Origin: CALBLZ01 sp041917855
GTDB taxonomy: Bacteria > Patescibacteriota > UBA1384 > CAILIB01
Direction of reading: 5' to 3'
NCBI GenBank assembly: GCA_041917855.1
Contig: JAYRWT010000051.1
Coordinates: 1-7,273, forward strand
Length of the DNA: 7,273 nt
How positions within the stretch are numbered: the stretch's first letter is position 1; each line of letters starts with the position of its first letter. Shown one piece after another: positions 5,162 through 7,273 of this stretch. The notes under the pieces are model-generated. The model made no database searches and was not told the DNA's origin. It worked only from the letters and a program-made list of their open reading frames with translations. Both the position numbers and the translations under genes were made by a program.

Positions 5162-5974
5162 CTACTGTAGTGCCAGTATCTTAGGCAGTGCAGCGCGTGC
5201 TGCTTCCTCACCTGCCTGAATGAGGTAGGTCAGGTCTTTGCTGGTGAATAGGTCGGTAATCGGAGGATTGCCTACGGCCGGCCGGACCACTACATCTGCC
5301 TCGTGGCACATGGCTTCGCTTAAGTGACGGCGCATGGTGTACTGCACATGAGCCGAAAATTGGCCGAGCTTGAGCGTTTCTGGTGGTGTGTCATCGAAGT
5401 AATCAGCCAGGTTGATGGCGATTACCCGATCAGCCCCCATTGCCTTAAGTGTGGGTACGGGAATTGGCTCCGCTAGGCCACCGTCTACGTAGGTTTCACC
5501 GTTAGCGCCGTTTACTGGAGTAAAAAAGAAAGGAATGGCAAAACTGGCGGCTACAGCATCTATTAGCTTGCCTTCGCTGAATCTAACTACATCACCATTC
5601 TCAATGTTTACCGCCACTGCCTGAAATGGGATGGCACACTCGGCAAAGGTTCGATTGCCGTAGATGGTCTGCAGGAGTTTAGCCAATCGCTTGGTGTTGA
5701 CCACTCCTGGCCCGCGACCGGCTATCAGGCTCATGTAATCGGTAACCTTAAAGTCTGAGCGTAGCTGGAGCAAGTCATCGAGCAGCGAAAGATCTCCCGT
5801 AACTGCATAGAGCGCACCAATTAAGGCCCCCACACTGGTTCCTGCCACGTAGTCAACGCGCACATTATGCTCGGCCAGCACAGAAAGTGCGCCAATGTGC
5901 GCCAACCCTTTTGCGCCACCGCCACCTAGTGCCAGTCCAATGCTAGGTGTATTTGTTTTTTTCTTGAAAATCAT
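5162..5974 (-). CDS. Patatin-like phospholipase, RssA/NTE-type
   Basis: A 270-residue single-domain serine hydrolase of the patatin family, close in build to bacterial RssA-type proteins. All catalytic features are present: the glycine-rich oxyanion loop LGGGGAKGLAHIG (16-28), the nucleophile elbow GTSVG with Ser47, and the dyad aspartate in VDGGLAEPIPVP (163-174), Asp164. The intervening FAIPFFFTPV (145-154) is also characteristic. Such enzymes release acyl chains from phospholipids or related lipids. No signal peptide is seen; the N-terminus is MIFKKK, so the enzyme is probably cytoplasmic and may sit on the inner face of the membrane. The ATG at 5972-5974 overlaps the TGA of the DedA gene as ATGA, so the two are co-translated, and only a weak GAGAA lies upstream. 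Pairing with a DedA lipid-carrier transporter points to membrane lipid turnover, which is inference. Confidence 0.94.
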   Translation of the reverse strand: MIFKKKTNTPSIGLALGGGGAKGLAHIGALSVLAEHNVRVDYVAGTSVGALIGALYAVTGDLSLLDDLLQLRSDFKVTDYMSLIAGRGPGVVNTKRLAKLLQTIYGNRTFAECAIPFQAVAVNIENGDVVRFSEGKLIDAVAASFAIPFFFTPVNGANGETYVDGGLAEPIPVPTLKAMGADRVIAINLADYFDDTPPETLKLGQFSAHVQYTMRRHLSEAMCHEADVVVRPAVGNPPITDLFTSKDLTYLIQAGEEAARAALPKILALQ

Positions 5975-6630
5975 TGTGCAGGGTTCTCAGTAGTGTTTTC
6001 CTTGACCTGCTTACTGGAACGCTTGGTTTGCACCGCAACGTACAGTCGGCGGCTCACCCAGATGCCAATAGCAATAAAGAAGGCAAAAATTACAAAGAGT
6101 GTTACTGGCTTCAGGTACTCTTCTACGCGCTGGTACTGATCACCGAGCACATACCCCGCTGTTGCGAGCAGCGCTGACCAACCTAGGCTGCCAATAAAGG
6201 TGTAGGCGGCAAAGGGCAGAAACCGCATCCGGCGAATTCCTGCTGGCAGCGAAATAAAGGTGCGAATTACTGGAATCATACGACCAAGAAAAACAGCCCG
6301 GTAGCCGTGACGATCAAACCAGCGCTGGGAGCGAGCTATGTCTGTGGTTTTTACCCCAAGCCAGCTGCCGTAGCGCAGAATGAACTTCTCTATTTTCTCC
6401 TCGTGCAAGAGCTTGCCCAAGAGGTACACTACAATTCCTCCTGTAGTGGCGCCTAGTGCCGCTACTAACACCACTCCGGTAATCCCGAGTGTTCCTTGAG
6501 CTGCGGCAAAGCCAGCAAAAGGCAAAATTATCTCGGATGGGATTGGCGGAAACACAACTTCGACCAACATCAAAAAGAAGATGCCAATGTAGCCGAGTGT
6601 GCCAATAATGCTGGTTACTGTCTCTACCAT
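5971..6630 (-). CDS. DedA family membrane protein
   Basis: A 219-residue DedA/SNARE-associated (VTT-type) membrane protein. I start it at ATG 6628-6630; a TTG ten codons further upstream lies in the promoter and is unlikely. It has the family's re-entrant acidic motif VFPPIPSE (26-33, Glu33), a glycine-rich GATTGGIVVYLLGK (60-73), and the arginine motif FLGRMIPVIRTFISLPAG (114-131) with Arg117 and Arg123. Further hydrophobic segments lie at about 138-162 and 175-196, and the polar tail is cytoplasmic. Some DedA proteins recycle undecaprenyl phosphate or flip phospholipids and need the proton-motive force; the substrate here is not determined. It heads an operon with the patatin-like gene (4-base overlap) and possibly the 65-residue gene. 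No SD site is visible, consistent with a very short leader. Confidence 0.94.
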   Translation of the reverse strand: MVETVTSIIGTLGYIGIFFLMLVEVVFPPIPSEIILPFAGFAAAQGTLGITGVVLVAALGATTGGIVVYLLGKLLHEEKIEKFILRYGSWLGVKTTDIARSQRWFDRHGYRAVFLGRMIPVIRTFISLPAGIRRMRFLPFAAYTFIGSLGWSALLATAGYVLGDQYQRVEEYLKPVTLFVIFAFFIAIGIWVSRRLYVAVQTKRSSKQVKENTTENPAQ

Positions 6631-6639
6631 AGTAGGCGC

Positions 6640-6669
6640 AGTATAGCAGGTAGGGCGCAAATCTGACAG
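6640..6669 (-). promoter_or_regulatory. Promoter of the DedA-patatin operon
   Basis: On the minus strand, CTGTCA (6669-6664; four of six to TTGACA) is followed after 18 bases by TATACT (6645-6640) with an extended TGC just before it. This is the best -10 in the window. It ends nine bases before the ATG, so the predicted 5' leader is only about two to four bases. Confidence 0.65.
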
Positions 6670-6726
6670 CCTCTAGGCTTAGGGATTGTAGTGTGCCCAC
6701 AGTAGCTTGAAAACTTTAGCATAAGC

Positions 6727-6755
6727 AAAACCGTCACGGCGTACGTGACGGTTTT
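6727..6755 (-). terminator. Intrinsic terminator after the 138-residue gene
   Basis: A 12-base-pair stem, AAAACCGTCACG (6727-6738) with CGTGACGGTTTT (6744-6755), around a five-base loop. The A/T ends give four T on either strand, so it could work both ways. The only gene running into it is the minus-strand 138-residue gene, whose stop is 41 bases away; it also insulates the DedA promoter. Confidence 0.85.
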
Positions 6756-6796
6756 GGGGTTTGCACTAAGTGCTCGCCTATTTGTATTAATCAAAC

Positions 6797-7213
6797 CTAC
6801 GAGTAGAGCTCTTGGTAGGTATACCCGCGCTTAGTAAGCTCAGCAATGCACATTTTCTTTTTTATCCAGTAGTCCTGAACCGCACTGCGATCGGCATCAT
6901 CAAGATCATCCAGGCTAGCAGGATTATGTGAAAAAATGGTGTTTGCCTTATCTGCCAGCTCTTTAGTTAGTGAGATTTGCTTCATAACCTCCTGTACATC
7001 TCGCTCTAAATCCTCAAGCCGCTTATAGCTCTTGCCCAGATCACTTTTTGGATCGTCAAGGTCATGAATAATTTTTTCACCCACCTCACCCATGCTGCCT
7101 GCCATTTCTTTCTGCTCACGCAGCAGTTTTAGTGAGGGTGAAGCGCCATCAGTCAAAAAGAGGTGAATAAAATTATTCGACTCTTGAAGCTCCAAATCGT
7201 ATAGGCTGGCCAT
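6797..7213 (-). CDS. Unrecognised acidic, helical 138-residue protein
   Basis: I do not recognise a family. The protein is rich in Asp, Glu, Lys and Leu, and is predicted mainly helical. Residues 61-94 (KSYKRLEDLERDVQEVMKQI onward to NTIF) have heptad-like spacing that could form a coiled coil. A clearly acidic stretch, SLDDLDDADRS (100-110), follows, and the C-terminus has aromatic YTYQELYS (131-138). One cysteine (Cys122) is present; there is no signal peptide or membrane segment. It is probably a cytoplasmic, possibly oligomeric protein. The ATG at 7211-7213 has no clear SD; CATAAC seven bases upstream is a weak -10 candidate. It forms its own unit with the terminator at 6727-6755. Likely a real gene, given its length and terminator. 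Confidence 0.7.
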   Translation of the reverse strand: MASLYDLELQESNNFIHLFLTDGASPSLKLLREQKEMAGSMGEVGEKIIHDLDDPKSDLGKSYKRLEDLERDVQEVMKQISLTKELADKANTIFSHNPASLDDLDDADRSAVQDYWIKKKMCIAELTKRGYTYQELYS

Positions 7214-7273
7214 ATAAGTGGTTATGTGTACTTCTTAAAAAGCTCCACTATCTTAGGTAGACCGGTGTTTGCC
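7214..7273. other. Upstream region of the 138-residue gene, window edge
   Basis: The last 60 bases contain no open reading frame I can support. They must hold the promoter for the 138-residue gene, but I see only weak matches (CATAAC, and TAAGAT further up), and no SD site. Confidence 0.4.

Noticed and set aside
6658..6660. TTG at 6660 as the DedA start
   Set aside because: The added ten residues would be encoded by the -10 region itself, so they could not be transcribed from the visible promoter.
6314..6700. A 128-codon minus-strand frame overlapping the DedA gene
   Set aside because: It is an alternative frame of the DedA gene with a His/Arg/Cys-rich, unstructured translation; the DedA motifs are in the other frame.
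6763..6773. Short palindrome GCACT-A-AGTGC beside the terminator at 6727-6755
   Set aside because: A one-base loop cannot form a stable hairpin as drawn, and the length is within chance.
1..7273. CRISPR array, toxin-antitoxin pair, mobile element or tRNA
   Set aside because: No regularly spaced repeats, transposase or integrase motifs, terminal repeats, or tRNA-like cloverleaf were found on reading both strands. The small-gene pairs do not show toxin-antitoxin architecture.

Overview
This is a gene-dense bacterial window with roughly balanced GC. It holds eleven supported protein genes (ten complete, one cut by the left edge), four intrinsic terminators and several promoter-like sites. No tRNA, rRNA, CRISPR array, insertion sequence or transposase is visible, and no stretch over 300 bases lacks a gene. 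TGA works as an ordinary stop in several genes, often inside ATGA stop/start overlaps, so the genetic code looks standard. Shine-Dalgarno (SD) sites are clear at some genes (drrB, the YCII-like gene, the 79-residue gene) and absent at others (the DedA gene, folE, ydeI). The gene style (DrrAB-type exporter, many small orphan proteins, short intergenic gaps) would fit a small-genome lineage such as Saccharibacteria/Patescibacteria. That placement is a low-confidence inference, because no marker gene is present.

Layout. Positions 1-2418, minus strand, hold an apparent four-gene operon read right to left: drrA-like ATPase, drrB-like permease (4-base overlap), a TfoX N-domain protein (21-base gap) and msrA (4-base overlap, running off the window). 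This suggests a defence unit that pairs drug or lipid export with repair of oxidised methionine. Positions 2437-2544 are a divergent promoter region. Positions 2545-3114, plus strand, are folE (GTP cyclohydrolase I), convergent with a ydeI/OmdA-family gene at 3162-3737 on the minus strand; a 9-base-pair inverted repeat lies at their junction. Positions 3738-4182 hold a 79-residue orphan on the minus strand with its own SD site and a nested-palindrome terminator. It is divergent from the next pair.

Positions 4183-4751, plus strand, encode a two-helix membrane miniprotein and a YCII-like protein, closed by a strong terminator at 4769-4797. A second strong terminator, at 4821-4855 in the opposite orientation, ends the minus-strand 65-residue orphan (4902-5099). 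To its right are a patatin-like hydrolase (5162-5974) and a DedA membrane protein (5971-6630), translationally coupled by an ATGA overlap; both are plausibly concerned with membrane lipids. The right end holds an acidic, helical 138-residue orphan (6797-7213, minus) with its own terminator at 6727-6755.

The window is mostly recognisable metabolism, stress and membrane functions. I see no convincing new multi-gene system. The signals most worth following are a recurrent extended -10 motif (TGC-TAnnnT) upstream of five start codons, a probable leaderless DedA transcript, and three unrecognised small proteins.
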